DNA of 64,000 nt from an uncultured Devosia sp. GTDB lineage: Bacteria > Pseudomonadota > Alphaproteobacteria > Rhizobiales > Devosiaceae. The position numbers and the translations under genes are program-made. The stretch spans positions 124,001 to 188,000 of the forward strand of contig NZ_CAUQDV010000003.1 of assembly GCF_963517015.1 (NCBI RefSeq). The letters run 5' to 3'. How positions within the stretch are numbered: position 1 is the stretch's first letter; each line of letters begins with the position of its first letter. Below are positions 1-9,179 of the stretch, one piece after another. Under the pieces are notes generated by a model. That model did not search any database. It saw nothing but the letters and a program-made list of their open reading frames with translations, and was not told the origin of the DNA.

Positions 1-465
1 GTCATTGCCGGCGGCATCGGCGCCATGGTGATCCAGTTCGCTGTTTCGATCCTCGGCAAGAACAAGGAATGGGACACCACGGGCGATCCCTGGGACGGCC
101 GCACGCTCGAATGGGCGACCTCCTCGCCGCCGCCGCAGTACAACTTCGCCTTCACCCCGGTCATTCACGACAATGATGCCTGGGCCGACATGAAGAAGCG
201 CCAGGCCCAGCGGCCGACCAAGGGGTTCCTGCAGATCCACATGCCGCGCAACACTTGGGCCGGCGTGGTCCTTGCGGGCCTCGCCACCGTGCTCGGCTTC
301 GCGCTGATCTGGTACATGTGGTGGCTGGCGGCGTTGAGCTTTGTCTCTCTGATCGTCGTCGCGATCATCCATACCTTCAACTATGACCGCGACTACTACA
401 TCCCGGTCGAGGCCGTTGCCGATCTCGAAGACCGGCGCACGACCCTCCTGGCGGGGAAGAACTGA
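1..465 (+). CDS. cyoB: Cytochrome o ubiquinol oxidase subunit I, C-terminal part
   Basis: The reading frame is open from the first base and ends at 465, so only the last 154 residues are in the window. The segment GRTLEWATSSPPPQYNFAF is the diagnostic C-terminal stretch of CyoB, the haem-copper subunit of the cytochrome bo3-type quinol oxidase. The end of one membrane helix, two closely spaced further helices (about residues 85-120 of the visible part) and a short cytoplasmic tail follow. The catalytic His ligands and CuB site lie outside the window. cyoC follows after 2 bases, so this is the usual cyoABCD operon of the inner-membrane respiratory chain. Confidence 0.95.
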   Translation, partial: VIAGGIGAMVIQFAVSILGKNKEWDTTGDPWDGRTLEWATSSPPPQYNFAFTPVIHDNDAWADMKKRQAQRPTKGFLQIHMPRNTWAGVVLAGLATVLGFALIWYMWWLAALSFVSLIVVAIIHTFNYDRDYYIPVEAVADLEDRRTTLLAGKN

Positions 466-467
466 CC

Positions 468-1094
468 ATGAGCGCATCCCCGACCACCACTGCCGACGCG
501 CCGGAATTCTACGAGCTCACCGAGCACCACCATGCCCCGCATGGCTCGACGGCGATCGGTTTCTGGCTCTATCTGATGAGCGACTGCCTGATCTTCGCAA
601 CGCTCTTTGCCGTCTATGGCGTGCTCGGCGGCAATTATGCCGCCGGTCCGTCTCCCGCGCATCTGTTCGACCTCAAGCTCGTGGCGCTGAGCACCACGGC
701 GCTGCTGCTGAGCTCGATCACCTATGGCTTTGCCATGCTCAACATGGACGAAGACAAGAAGGAGCGCACGCTGTTCTGGCTGGGCCTGACCGGCCTGCTG
801 GGCGCAGTCTTCCTCGCGCTGACGCTCTATGAATTCTACCACATGATCCACGAGGGCGCCGTGCCGCAGCGCTCGGCCTTCCTCTCGGCCTTTTTCGTTC
901 TGGTTGGCACCCATGCCCTGCACGTTGCCTTCGGCATCCTCTGGCTGGGCGTCCTGATGGTGCAGGTGGCCCAGCACGGCATCCACGCCTCCAACCGCAT
1001 CCGCGTACAGTGCCTCTCGATGTTCTGGCACTTCCTCGACGTCATCTGGATCGGCGTCTTCACTGTTATCTATCTGATGGGAATGCTGCGATGA
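468..1094 (+). CDS. cyoC: Cytochrome o ubiquinol oxidase subunit III
   Basis: A 208-residue protein with five hydrophobic segments, matching the usual size of CyoC. The N-terminus is His-rich, followed by GFWLYLMSDCLIFATLFAVYGVL and later GTHALHVAFGILWLG, both typical of haem-copper oxidase subunit III. It starts 2 bases after cyoB, and its stop overlaps the cyoD start in ATGA, so it is translationally coupled. It is a structural subunit of the bo3 quinol oxidase and carries no cofactor. Confidence 0.95.
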   Translation: MSASPTTTADAPEFYELTEHHHAPHGSTAIGFWLYLMSDCLIFATLFAVYGVLGGNYAAGPSPAHLFDLKLVALSTTALLLSSITYGFAMLNMDEDKKERTLFWLGLTGLLGAVFLALTLYEFYHMIHEGAVPQRSAFLSAFFVLVGTHALHVAFGILWLGVLMVQVAQHGIHASNRIRVQCLSMFWHFLDVIWIGVFTVIYLMGMLR

Positions 1095-1510
1095 GCCAGA
1101 CAAAGACGGTCGATCACGCCACGGCCAGCAAGATGGCGCATGCCCATCCCAATCCGGCTGCGCATGGCGATGGCCACGACCACGGCACGCGCCGCTCCTA
1201 TCTCACTGGCTTCGCGCTGGCGGCTATTCTCACCGCCATTCCCTTCTGGCTGGTGATGGGCGGCGTCATCGAGGACAAGCTGGTCACCACGCTCCTGATC
1301 ATGGCCTTCGGCATGGCCCAGATCCTGGTGCACATGATCTATTTCCTCCACATGAACACCAAGTCCGAGGGCGGCTGGACCTTCATGGCGGCGATGTTCA
1401 CCATCATCATCATCGTCATTGCACTCTCAGGCTCGCTTTGGGTGATGTACCACCTCAACACCAACATGATGCCCGGCCACAACATGGACCCGGCCACCCT
1501 GTTGCAATGA
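1091..1510 (+). CDS. cyoD: Cytochrome o ubiquinol oxidase subunit IV
   Basis: A 139-residue protein with an unusually His-rich N-terminal tail (HAHPNPAAHGDGHDHG) and three membrane helices. The stretch AQILVHMIYFLHMN is the conserved core of CyoD. An earlier in-frame start at 1010 would overlap cyoC by 85 bases. The ATG at 1091, overlapping the cyoC stop by 4 bases, is the better start. The His-rich tail could bind metal, but that is only inferred. Confidence 0.93.
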   Translation: MSQTKTVDHATASKMAHAHPNPAAHGDGHDHGTRRSYLTGFALAAILTAIPFWLVMGGVIEDKLVTTLLIMAFGMAQILVHMIYFLHMNTKSEGGWTFMAAMFTIIIIVIALSGSLWVMYHLNTNMMPGHNMDPATLLQ

Positions 1511-1513
1511 TCC

Positions 1514-2227
1514 ATGCCCCAGTCGACGTCACTGCGGCATAGCCTCGTCGCGCTCTGGCCGATCGTTCTGATCGGCCTGCTGATGGCCCTGGGTTTTGCG
1601 GCCTTGGGTGTGTGGCAGGTCGAGCGTCTCGCCTGGAAGAACGCATTGGTCGAGGCGGTCGAGACGCGCAGCACCGGCTCGCCCCTTGATCTCGACCAGG
1701 CCGACTGGGCGGGGATCGATGCGGAGGCCGTGCAGTATCAGCGGGTCAGCGTGACCGGCCGCTTCGGGCCCGAGGTCGCGCTGGCGCAGGCCGTGACCGT
1801 CGCGGGCAGCGGCTTCTGGGTCATGGCGCCACTACAGCTCTCTGATGGCAGACAACTCCTGGTCAACCGCGGCTTTGTCGCCCAGGACAGGCGCGACGCG
1901 CTCGCATCGCCGCCTGACGGCGCCGTGACGGTCACCGGCCTGTTGCGCGCAACCGAGCCGGACGGCGGCTTCCTGCGCTCCAATGATCCGCAGAACGGGC
2001 GCTGGTATTCACGCGATACCCTGGCGATTGGCCAGAGCATGGACATCGACGACCTGCCGCCGTTCTTCGTCGACGCCGACGACACTCCCGGCGATGACGT
2101 GCTGGGTGGGCTGACAGTGCTCAGCTTCTCCAACAACCATCTCGTCTATGCGCTCACCTGGTTCGCGCTGGCAGCCTTTGTCCTCGGTGCGCTGGTTTTT
2201 GTTGTCCGCGATCGTGCACGACACTGA
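1514..2227 (+). CDS. SURF1 family oxidase assembly protein
   Basis: A 237-residue protein with a helix near each end (about 12-32 and 212-232) and a periplasmic domain between them, the SURF1/Shy1 topology. LGVWQVERLAWKNALVEAV and the later LLVNRGFVAQDRRD match the conserved SURF1 segments. It follows cyoD by 3 bases and is the last gene of the oxidase operon. It probably assists assembly or haem insertion of the quinol oxidase. SURF1 is best known for aa3 oxidases, but bo3 operons of alphaproteobacteria commonly end with a paralogue. Confidence 0.9.
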   Translation: MPQSTSLRHSLVALWPIVLIGLLMALGFAALGVWQVERLAWKNALVEAVETRSTGSPLDLDQADWAGIDAEAVQYQRVSVTGRFGPEVALAQAVTVAGSGFWVMAPLQLSDGRQLLVNRGFVAQDRRDALASPPDGAVTVTGLLRATEPDGGFLRSNDPQNGRWYSRDTLAIGQSMDIDDLPPFFVDADDTPGDDVLGGLTVLSFSNNHLVYALTWFALAAFVLGALVFVVRDRARH

Positions 2228-2625
2228 CTGGCGATTGCCGATCCAGCGGTCTTCCACTACGGTGAGTCAACTTGCCGCTACACAGGGTGCCGAGTGTGGC
2301 AGCAAAGCACCGCCCGCGACGCCATGGCCGCTTTGCCTGGGCTTGCGGGATTGCAACGATCTTGCACAAGCGACCGGGTTGCTGCTTCGTTCTCGGTCAA
2401 TCCCCGATATCGCTGCTTTGCCCATAATGCACATCCATTAAGACTCTTTTAGCCGATTCACCCTGCCGGTATGGTCATGATGATTCGGTTGCTGGGGGAC
2501 AAGCAGCTGCGTCGGAGATGGCAGGAGTCAATTCTGATTCCGCGTTTAGCCTCTTCTTTTGAGTGCATGTGTATCGGCTCTTTGGGGAGCCGGGCTGGCA
2601 ACGATAATTGACCTAGAGGGCTGCT
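2228..2625. other. Intergenic region between the cyo operon and divL
   Basis: About 400 bases of lower GC than the flanks, with no convincing gene on either strand. It must hold the divL promoter. I could not pick out a clear CtrA-type TTAA-N7-TTAA pair or a strong terminator for the cyo operon. Confidence 0.5.
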
Positions 2626-5082
2626 ATGGCGCCGGATCACTTCCGGAAGCATTGGGGATTCGCACTACTTGCTGCGGCTCCACTGACTTTGATGACGGCG
2701 GTCCCCGCCCTGGCGCAAGCCGCGAACCCAGCCGCTCTGGGTGGCGCTGCCCCATTGGCAGTGGCCATTGGCGCGGGTGCCTTCGGCGTTCTCGCCCTGG
2801 CCATCATGCGCACCATGCGCAGTGATACCAAGGTCAACCGCCAGCGCGCCCACGATCAGATTGCCGGGCTCCGCGCCCTGGTCGACGAATACGAAGCCCT
2901 GCTTTCCGGTTCACGTGAAGTCACCATCCTCTGGACAGAAAGCTCGGAAGGCGCGCCGCGCCTGCTTGGCCAGGCCGCCTCGGTCCTGCCCATGGGCCGT
3001 CGTCCGGAAAGCGTGCTCAACTTTGCCTCCTGGCTCAACGCCAATGATGCCGAAAAGCTGGCCCGCCAGCTTGAGGACCTTCGCGTTCACGGCCATGCCT
3101 TCGCCATGAGCGTCACCGCGCTCGACGGTCGTCTGGTCCGGGCCAATGGCTGGGTGCTAGGGGGCGGCGCGGCCCTGCGCCTGCGCCCCGCCTTCCTGCA
3201 GCCCGGCGCCGAGCCGACCCTGGTGGCTGCCGCAGCGACCGGCGACCTCTCAAGCGTCCGGGCCATCCTGGTGGCACTCTCGCAACCGGCTTTTGCCCGC
3301 GACATCACCAACCGTCTGGTCTTTGCCAACAGCGCCTATCTGCAACTGGCCAAAACCCTGGGCAAAACCGGCAGCGAGACGGCGCCGCCCGAACTGCTCG
3401 ACACCAACCAATTGCGCCAGCATCTGGCCGCCTGTGATGGTGGCAAGACCGGCACCATGCCGGTCACCTGGCCGCAAGGCGCCTTCGAACTCGTCGAATT
3501 CCCCATCAATGGCGGCCGCGCCGGCTATCTTCGTCCCGCCAGCGCCGAGGCCACCGGCCAGCAGCCGGCCACGGGCCTGGGTCATGTCAGCGGCATCATC
3601 AGTGCGCTGACCACACCCATCGCCATCTTCAACGCCCGGCGCGAGCTGGTCCAGTTCAACGAGGCCTATGCCCAGCTCTGGGGCCTGAACCGCATGTTCC
3701 TCGTGCCCGGCCTCGACGAACGCGCCATTCTCGACAAGCTGCGCACCGAGGGCATGCTGCCCAATCAGGTCGACTACCAGACCTGGCGCAACAAGCACCT
3801 CGAAAGCTACGACCGCAAGACCCCGCACGAAGCCGAGCCCTGGCACCTGCCCGACGGCCGCTCGATCAAGGTGATCTCGGCCCCCGCGGGTGCACAGGGC
3901 GGCGTCATCTATGTCTTCGAGGATATGACCGAGCGCCTGCAGTTGGAATCGACCAACAAGGCCTTCTCCAATGTGCAGCGCGAAACCATCAATGCGCTGA
4001 CCGAGGCGGTCGCCGTGTTCGGAACCAATGGGCGGTTGACCCTCTCCAATCCGCGTCTCTCCGCACTCTGGAAAGTGCCGCTCAACGAGTTGGGGCAGAA
4101 CCCTCATATCGACCAGATTGCCGAGGCCTCGGGCCGCGCCATTCCCGAGGATGGCGCCAGCATCTGGCGCGATCTCAAGCGCGGCATCATCGATCTCAAC
4201 CCGACCCGCTCCGACCAGACCGGCCGCCTCAACCGATCCGACGGCCGCCTGCTCGACTATGCCATCACCCGCCTGCCCGACGGGCAGACCATGATGACCT
4301 TCCTCGACGTCACCGAAAGCGCCAGCTATTCCAAGGTGCTCAAGGAGCGCAACGACGCCCTGGTGGCAGCCGACCTGCTCAAGGACGCCTTCGTCGAAAA
4401 CGTCTCCTATGAACTCCGCTCGCCGCTGACCAACATCATCGGCTTTGCCGATCTATTGGCCGGCAGCGAGGACGGAACGCTCAACGAGCGGCAGAAGGCC
4501 TATATCGACTATATCCGCGCTTCCTCGGTGACGCTGGGCGTGCTGATCGACAATATCCTCGACCTCGCTTCGGTTGATGCCGGCATTGCCGAACTGCGGC
4601 CGGAGCATCTCGATGTGCTCCAGCTGATCGACAAGGCCAAGGCCGGACTGTCCGCAACCTTCCCCGAGATCTCGGGCGAACGGCCGATCAATCTGGTGGT
4701 CGATATCGAACAGGGCCTGCCGCCCTTCATCGCCGATGGCACGCGCATCGTTCAGGTGCTCTATAACCTGCTGTCCAACGCCGCGCGCTTCTCTCCGCCC
4801 GGAGGTGAAATCCGCCTCTCGGTCAGCCATCGTGCCGATCGCATGCTGTTTGTCATCGAGGACGAGGGCCCGGGCGTCACCGACGAAATGCGGGCTGCCA
4901 TCCAGACCCGCATCGATACGCCCTCCGGCCGCCAGCGCGGTGCAGGCCTGGGCCTCGCCATCGTAAAGACCTTCGTCAATCTGCATGGCGGCACGATCAT
5001 CGCCGAAAAGCGCGAACCGCGTGGCTCGCGCATCGTGGTCAACCTCCCTTTGGACAGCGCCCTGGCGGGCGTGGCTGAATGA
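2626..5082 (+). CDS. divL: DivL-like PAS sensor kinase with tyrosine in place of the H-box histidine
   Basis: An 818-residue membrane-anchored kinase-fold protein. Two hydrophobic segments lie in the first 70 residues. PAS-like domains follow at about 325-435 and 450-560, then a HisKA helix pair (about 580-650) and a HATPase domain (about 690-805) with an N-box (YNLLSNAARFSPPGGEI), G1 (EDEGPGV) and G2 (GAGLGLAIVKTF). In the H-box the sequence is VSYELRSPLTNIIGF, so the phosphoacceptor His is Tyr at residue 595. That is the hallmark of Caulobacter DivL, which works in the DivK-CckA-CtrA cell-cycle pathway rather than as a normal His kinase. tsaE overlaps the end by 4 bases. Confidence 0.85.
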   Translation: MAPDHFRKHWGFALLAAAPLTLMTAVPALAQAANPAALGGAAPLAVAIGAGAFGVLALAIMRTMRSDTKVNRQRAHDQIAGLRALVDEYEALLSGSREVTILWTESSEGAPRLLGQAASVLPMGRRPESVLNFASWLNANDAEKLARQLEDLRVHGHAFAMSVTALDGRLVRANGWVLGGGAALRLRPAFLQPGAEPTLVAAAATGDLSSVRAILVALSQPAFARDITNRLVFANSAYLQLAKTLGKTGSETAPPELLDTNQLRQHLAACDGGKTGTMPVTWPQGAFELVEFPINGGRAGYLRPASAEATGQQPATGLGHVSGIISALTTPIAIFNARRELVQFNEAYAQLWGLNRMFLVPGLDERAILDKLRTEGMLPNQVDYQTWRNKHLESYDRKTPHEAEPWHLPDGRSIKVISAPAGAQGGVIYVFEDMTERLQLESTNKAFSNVQRETINALTEAVAVFGTNGRLTLSNPRLSALWKVPLNELGQNPHIDQIAEASGRAIPEDGASIWRDLKRGIIDLNPTRSDQTGRLNRSDGRLLDYAITRLPDGQTMMTFLDVTESASYSKVLKERNDALVAADLLKDAFVENVSYELRSPLTNIIGFADLLAGSEDGTLNERQKAYIDYIRASSVTLGVLIDNILDLASVDAGIAELRPEHLDVLQLIDKAKAGLSATFPEISGERPINLVVDIEQGLPPFIADGTRIVQVLYNLLSNAARFSPPGGEIRLSVSHRADRMLFVIEDEGPGVTDEMRAAIQTRIDTPSGRQRGAGLGLAIVKTFVNLHGGTIIAEKREPRGSRIVVNLPLDSALAGVAE

Positions 5083-5492
5083 GACTGCTGCCCGATGATG
5101 CCGCGACGGCGGCTCTTGGGGCTGAGCTTGCCACTGGCTTGACGCCGGGTGATCTGGTGATCCTCGAAGGCGACCTCGGCGCCGGCAAGACAGCGCTGGC
5201 CCGCGCCATCATCCGCGCCTTGGCTGGTGACGAGCGGCTCGACGTACCCTCGCCGACCTTTGCCCTGGTCCAGCCCTATGACACGCCCCGAGGTCCGGTG
5301 CTCCATGCCGATCTTTACCGGCTGGGCGATCCGCGCGAGGTGGACGAACTGGGCCTGCTCGACAATCCCGATGCCGTGGTGCTGGTGGAATGGGCAGAGC
5401 GGTCTCCCGAAATCGTCAAGGCGGCGACCCTTAAGATCGAGCTGTCCATTCCGCCCGGTGGCGAGGGGCGCAACGTGGTGATGTCCCGCTAG
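5079..5492 (+). CDS. tsaE: tRNA threonylcarbamoyladenosine biosynthesis protein TsaE
   Basis: A 137-residue P-loop ATPase with GDLGAGKT at residues 31-38, then SPTFALVQPY and HADLYRLGDPREVDELGL, all typical of TsaE/YjeE. It helps the TsaBD complex make the t6A modification of ANN-decoding tRNAs. The start overlaps the divL stop (ATGA), so the two are co-transcribed and coupled. Many rhizobial versions are fused to a phosphotransferase; this one stands alone. Its stop overlaps the stop of the convergent DUF1810 gene by 4 bases. Confidence 0.93.
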   Translation: MRLLPDDAATAALGAELATGLTPGDLVILEGDLGAGKTALARAIIRALAGDERLDVPSPTFALVQPYDTPRGPVLHADLYRLGDPREVDELGLLDNPDAVVLVEWAERSPEIVKAATLKIELSIPPGGEGRNVVMSR

Positions 5493-5977
5493 AGCAGGTC
5501 GACCGTCGCCTGATCCTCGCGTCCTCGAAAGAAGGCGCGCAGGGCACGGGTGAAAATCTCGTCGTCCCCATCGGCGCGGTGAAACAGCGTCATCGACGAG
5601 TGAAACTTGAGATCGTCCGGCGAGCCGAAAATTTCGGCAAGACTGCGCGGCGCTACCCCGCCCGGTCCATGCAGCAGCACCGCCTGTGTGCATTCGCGCA
5701 GGCGCGCGGCCAGGATCGGATGGGCAAGGTAAGCCTCGGCCTGGTCGAGATCCTCGATGGCATAGTGCCGCGCGGTGGCGGTACGGCCAAGACCCGCGAT
5801 CTGCGGGAAGATGAACCACATCCAATGCGTCCGCTTGCGCCCGGCGCGCAATTCGCCCAGGGCTTGCGGATAGACCGCATTCTGCGCCTCTAGATACTTG
5901 CCGATGAAGCTGCCGCCGCCAAACGACCGGCGCGGCGCCAGCGTCGTGCTGGCCTGCTGGAAGCCGGGATATTGCAT
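5489..5977 (-). CDS. DUF1810 family protein
   Basis: A 162-residue protein. The segment AGRKRTHWMWFIFPQIAGLGRTATARHYAI is diagnostic for DUF1810, a family of about 140 residues found widely in proteobacteria whose biochemical role is not known. The N-terminal 25 residues before SFIGKYLEAQ are outside the family core, so a shorter start is possible. It is convergent with tsaE and lies 3 bases after a short upstream gene on the same strand, suggesting a small two-gene operon. Confidence 0.85.
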   Translation of the reverse strand: MQYPGFQQASTTLAPRRSFGGGSFIGKYLEAQNAVYPQALGELRAGRKRTHWMWFIFPQIAGLGRTATARHYAIEDLDQAEAYLAHPILAARLRECTQAVLLHGPGGVAPRSLAEIFGSPDDLKFHSSMTLFHRADGDDEIFTRALRAFFRGREDQATVDLL

Positions 5978-5979
5978 GG

Positions 5980-6159
5980 CTAATTGTCCCGGCGCGGGCT
6001 GCGCTCGTCGCTTTCGTCGCCGTCATGCTCTTCCTCGAATTCCCCGGCCGGCAATTCGGCATCGCGGCGGGCCTCGGTCAGCGAGGAGAAGCGGGCGCGG
6101 CGTGGCCCGGTGAAGCGTTCCGCCTTGCGGAACTGGCTCTGGCTTGTGGTCTGTACCAT
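5980..6159 (-). CDS. Small charged hypothetical protein
   Basis: A 59-residue product beginning MVQTTSQSQF and ending in an acidic then basic tail (EFEEEHDGDESDERSPRRDN). The start at 6159 is chosen because AAGGAG sits 8 bases upstream; an earlier in-frame start would place this site inside the gene. It ends 3 bases before the DUF1810 gene, so the two are probably co-transcribed. I do not recognise the family. It looks intrinsically disordered and soluble. Confidence 0.55.
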   Translation of the reverse strand: MVQTTSQSQFRKAERFTGPRRARFSSLTEARRDAELPAGEFEEEHDGDESDERSPRRDN

Positions 6160-6299
6160 GTCATGCACTCCTTCCGTGAAGGGCAAACGGGCGGGATGGG
6201 ATGGGGTTGCCGATTGTGATCACGCTGCCGCTCACAGCTGGGCGAGCAGAAGTGCCCGGTGGCATAGGCCGGGTCACGCCTCCGATTTAGAAACAATAG

Positions 6300-7121
6300 T
6301 CATACGCCAGGCACGGCGCGCTTGACGTCGCCGAGGTCGGGCGCATCCATCCGGCGATAAAGCCCCTGCACAACGCTATAGGCACCAAAGGCCACAAGAC
6401 CCAGCGCGGCGAGACCATAAAGGAAAGGGCCGAAGGGCAGGGCATGCACATAGTCCAGCGCATCGCTGATGCCGCCGGCCTGCTCGGGCGAGACAGTGAT
6501 CGCGGCATAAAGTACGAAGCCGCCCAGGATAGCGATCAGCACGCCACGGGCTGAAAGGCCGAAGCGGCAGACCGGGTCGAGGAGTTTCGCCTGCCGACCG
6601 GGCAGCGACAGGCGCTTGCGGTACTCGCGCGTCACGCCTTTCCACACCTGCACCAGCCCGGCCGCAATGACACCCAGTGCGGCAAGCCCGAGGAGGAATG
6701 CGCCGAACGGCTGCTGCAGCAGCCAAGCTGACGCGCCTTCTTCGCCGCCCTGTCCGCCGCCGCTGCCACTGCCGGCAATGGCCATCTGGGCGGCCGAGAG
6801 CGCCAGAAACACATTGGCGCCGGCACTGATCACCGAGCCGATCCGCCCGGCAAAGCCCTTGGCATCATGGCCGGCATCGTCCGCATCGAGCAGCCCCTGC
6901 GCCAGCCGCCACAGGATGTGACCAACCAGTCCGATCGCCACCAGCCCCAGCAATACCCGCCCGAAGGGCAGGCCCAGCAGCGTGGACAGCGCATCCGACG
7001 ACCCATCGGCGCCCGAGCCGCCCCAGACCGCCGAGGTCAGCGCCAGTCCGCCGAGCAGGAGATAGACCACGCCACGCGCGGCATAGCCAAAGCGGGCAAG
7101 GGTTTCGAAATGGTTGGACAT
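6300..7121 (-). CDS. DUF1206 family integral membrane protein
   Basis: A 273-residue protein with six hydrophobic segments arranged as three repeats of about 75 residues. Repeats 1 and 3 each begin with R(F)GxxARGV (ARFGYAARGVVYLLLGG and CRFGLSARGVLIAILGG). This triplicated two-helix unit is DUF1206, of unknown function. The frame stays open far upstream to 8063, but that part is antisense to the FNT gene and is not coding; the ATG at 7121 begins MSNHFETLARFG. It is divergent from the FNT gene with a 216-base promoter region between. Confidence 0.85.
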   Translation of the reverse strand: MSNHFETLARFGYAARGVVYLLLGGLALTSAVWGGSGADGSSDALSTLLGLPFGRVLLGLVAIGLVGHILWRLAQGLLDADDAGHDAKGFAGRIGSVISAGANVFLALSAAQMAIAGSGSGGGQGGEEGASAWLLQQPFGAFLLGLAALGVIAAGLVQVWKGVTREYRKRLSLPGRQAKLLDPVCRFGLSARGVLIAILGGFVLYAAITVSPEQAGGISDALDYVHALPFGPFLYGLAALGLVAFGAYSVVQGLYRRMDAPDLGDVKRAVPGV

Positions 7122-7337
7122 GGGCGGGCACTCCGGTGGACCGGAAGGGAAATGGAGCTGGTGAGACGGAGTTCCGTCGGCTGGCTGCGAAGCGGCCTGG
7201 TCGCGCAATCTGCCGCAGCGCAGGCTGTTGAACTGGCGAACGGGAACGCTACGATGGTGCACAGGCTCCAGAGGTGACAACATCATCTCACCATCCCGCC
7301 AGGCGCTGTCGAAGCGCTGGCGCCGAGGGCCAAACAC

Positions 7338-8207
7338 ATGACCGCGCTGCCCCATTCCAATGACAACCTGAGGGAAACCAGGGCCGCCATCCGCGGACTG
7401 GATACAGCCCTGATCCTCGCCCCGCATGAAATTGCCGCCGAGGCCGAGGAAATGGGCGTCAAGAAAAGCCAGAGCGACACCGTCACCCTTCTGGCGCTGG
7501 CCGTGCTGGCGGGCGCCTTCATCGGGCTGGGCGCCATGTTTGCCACCACTGTCGTCGCGGGCGCCGAAGGCATGTTGCCCTATGGCGTCATCCGGCTCCT
7601 CGCGGGCCTGAGTTTCTCGCTCGGTCTCGTCCTCGTGCTGATCGGCGGCGCGCAGCTCTTCACCGGCGACATGCTGATGGTCATGGCCTGGGCCAGCCGG
7701 CGCATCAGCGGCAGGCGCATGATGCAGGTCTGGACCCTGGTCTGGCTCGGCAATTTCATCGGCGCCGCGGGCGTCGCCCTGCTGGTTTTTCTGTCCGGCC
7801 ATTACACCTTCGGCGATGGCGCCATCGGCATCTCCGCCCTGCACTATGCCGAAACCAAGAGCGCCCTCCCGCCGCTGCAGGCCTTCGCGCTGGGCATACT
7901 GTGCAACATCCTCGTCTGCCTCGCCGTCTGGCTGACCCTGGCCGGTCGCAGCGCCACCGACCGCATCCTGGCCATCATCTTCCCGGTGACCGCCTTCGTC
8001 GCCGCCGGCTTCGAGCACTGCGTGGCCAACATGTACTATTTCTCGATCGGCCTGCTGATGCACTGGGGCGGCGCGGGATTTGAGGCCGTGGAGATACCCC
8101 TGGGTGGCGTGGCGCTGAACCTTGCGGTGGTCACGCTAGGCAACTGGGTCGGCGGCGCGCTGCTGGTGGGCGGGGTGTATTGGGTGATTTATCGGCGAGG
8201 GAAGTAG
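7338..8207 (+). CDS. Formate/nitrite transporter (FNT) family channel
   Basis: A 289-residue membrane protein with about six helices. LTFSLGL-like (LSFSLGLVLVLIGGAQLFTGDMLM) and GFEHCVANMYYFSIGLL are the conserved FNT motifs. The latter holds the His that gates and protonates substrate in FocA/NirC. The N-terminal 45 residues are cytoplasmic and charged, longer than FocA. The protein belongs to the broader YfdC-like branch, so the substrate (formate, nitrite or another small monovalent anion) cannot be assigned. No fermentation or nitrite genes lie nearby. Confidence 0.88.
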   Translation: MTALPHSNDNLRETRAAIRGLDTALILAPHEIAAEAEEMGVKKSQSDTVTLLALAVLAGAFIGLGAMFATTVVAGAEGMLPYGVIRLLAGLSFSLGLVLVLIGGAQLFTGDMLMVMAWASRRISGRRMMQVWTLVWLGNFIGAAGVALLVFLSGHYTFGDGAIGISALHYAETKSALPPLQAFALGILCNILVCLAVWLTLAGRSATDRILAIIFPVTAFVAAGFEHCVANMYYFSIGLLMHWGGAGFEAVEIPLGGVALNLAVVTLGNWVGGALLVGGVYWVIYRRGK

Positions 8208-8396
8208 GAAGAGAACGGTGCAATGTTGTTAGCTCACAAGCGCTACTATACAGCGTTGACAGGGGTTTATTACGAACCGAGTAAATAGCAACCAGTGGCG
8301 CGACACTGACTAAAGCTTTGTCGCTGAACAAATCATAAACATTGCTTATGGAATAGGAAGTCGTGTATACATCATGCAGTGGTGTGTGGTGGCGAA

Positions 8397-9035
8397 ATGA
8401 CTGCATATGGTTTTTCTGCGTTCTTGAAATTGGCGAATTCCAGCGCGAAGCGTCAGCGCTCTCTGATTAAAGAGCGGCTGGCTCCATCAACGAATGGATA
8501 TGACTTCCACAAGGCAATGCGATCTATATGTCGGGGCCATCTGGTTGAAGGCGTGGCACTTGAAACTAGCCTCGCGGCAATTCAGGCAATAACCAAAGAT
8601 GCCGAGCGCAATTCCGCCACCAATGCGCTGGCCCGACTTAGAGCGTGGCAGGATTTGAATCCGGGAGATATTTTCCACCTTTCCGATCGGACGTATGAAA
8701 GCCCCGCGGGCGTCTTCAAAGTTCGCTTCTCTCCGGATTTCGGTGTGGAACTTGCAGGCCGTCGTGTTGGGGTCCACCTGTGGAACACTAAGGTTCCTGA
8801 ACTTGATACTCGCTTGACGAGGGCGTGCCTTGCACTATTTGGCGATGCATACGAGCAACAAGGCATGGATGACTTGGCTGTACTGTCACTGAGAAAATCG
8901 CAGCTCATAAGTCTGAACGGTTCAACGGAAGCGGCCGACTTGGCAATCCACATGATCGAGGCCATAGAGGATATATTTGATGACTTCTCCGATGGCCCTA
9001 TCGGGCCAAGTCCTGGAGTTCATCCGCAGCCTTAG
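8397..9035 (+). CDS. Hypothetical protein, unrecognised
   Basis: A 212-residue soluble protein beginning MTAYGFSAFLKLANSSAKRQRSLIKERL. A GTG 18 bases upstream is an alternative start. The middle (PGDIFHLSDRTYESPAGVFKVRFSPDFGVELAGRRVGVHLWNTK) looks like a compact beta-rich domain; the N- and C-terminal thirds look helical. Codon use is less GC-biased than in the flanking genes and the 170 bases upstream are AT-rich, so the gene may be acquired. No family is recognised. A repeat and a terminator lie between it and polA. Confidence 0.6.
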   Translation: MTAYGFSAFLKLANSSAKRQRSLIKERLAPSTNGYDFHKAMRSICRGHLVEGVALETSLAAIQAITKDAERNSATNALARLRAWQDLNPGDIFHLSDRTYESPAGVFKVRFSPDFGVELAGRRVGVHLWNTKVPELDTRLTRACLALFGDAYEQQGMDDLAVLSLRKSQLISLNGSTEAADLAIHMIEAIEDIFDDFSDGPIGPSPGVHPQP

Positions 9036-9065
9036 TTTAGGGCGCCCTCGTCCGCCTTTTGGGCA

Positions 9066-9088
9066 CCTTCTCCCGCAAGGGGAGAAGG
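9066..9088. repeat. Short palindromic (REP-like) hairpin
   Basis: CCTTCTCCC and GGGAGAAGG form a perfect 9-bp stem around the loop GCAAG. Near-identical hairpins are scattered between genes in many Hyphomicrobiales genomes. It could also act as a weak terminator for the preceding gene, but there is no T-run. Confidence 0.6.
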
Positions 9089-9179
9089 ATGGCCCGGTGT
9101 GCGGGCGACATGGCTAATGGCAATCCTGCTCGCGGTACACCCGGGCCCTGCGAGCGTAGCTCTCCGGGCCTAGCAGTCT

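Noticed and set aside
3250..4107. Minus-strand frame opposite divL
   Set aside because: It is antisense to the PAS region; no family resemblance, and explained by codon bias.
7122..8063. N-terminal extension of the DUF1206 protein to 587 residues
   Set aside because: The extra part is antisense to the FNT gene and shows no domain; the start at 7121 gives the usual family length.
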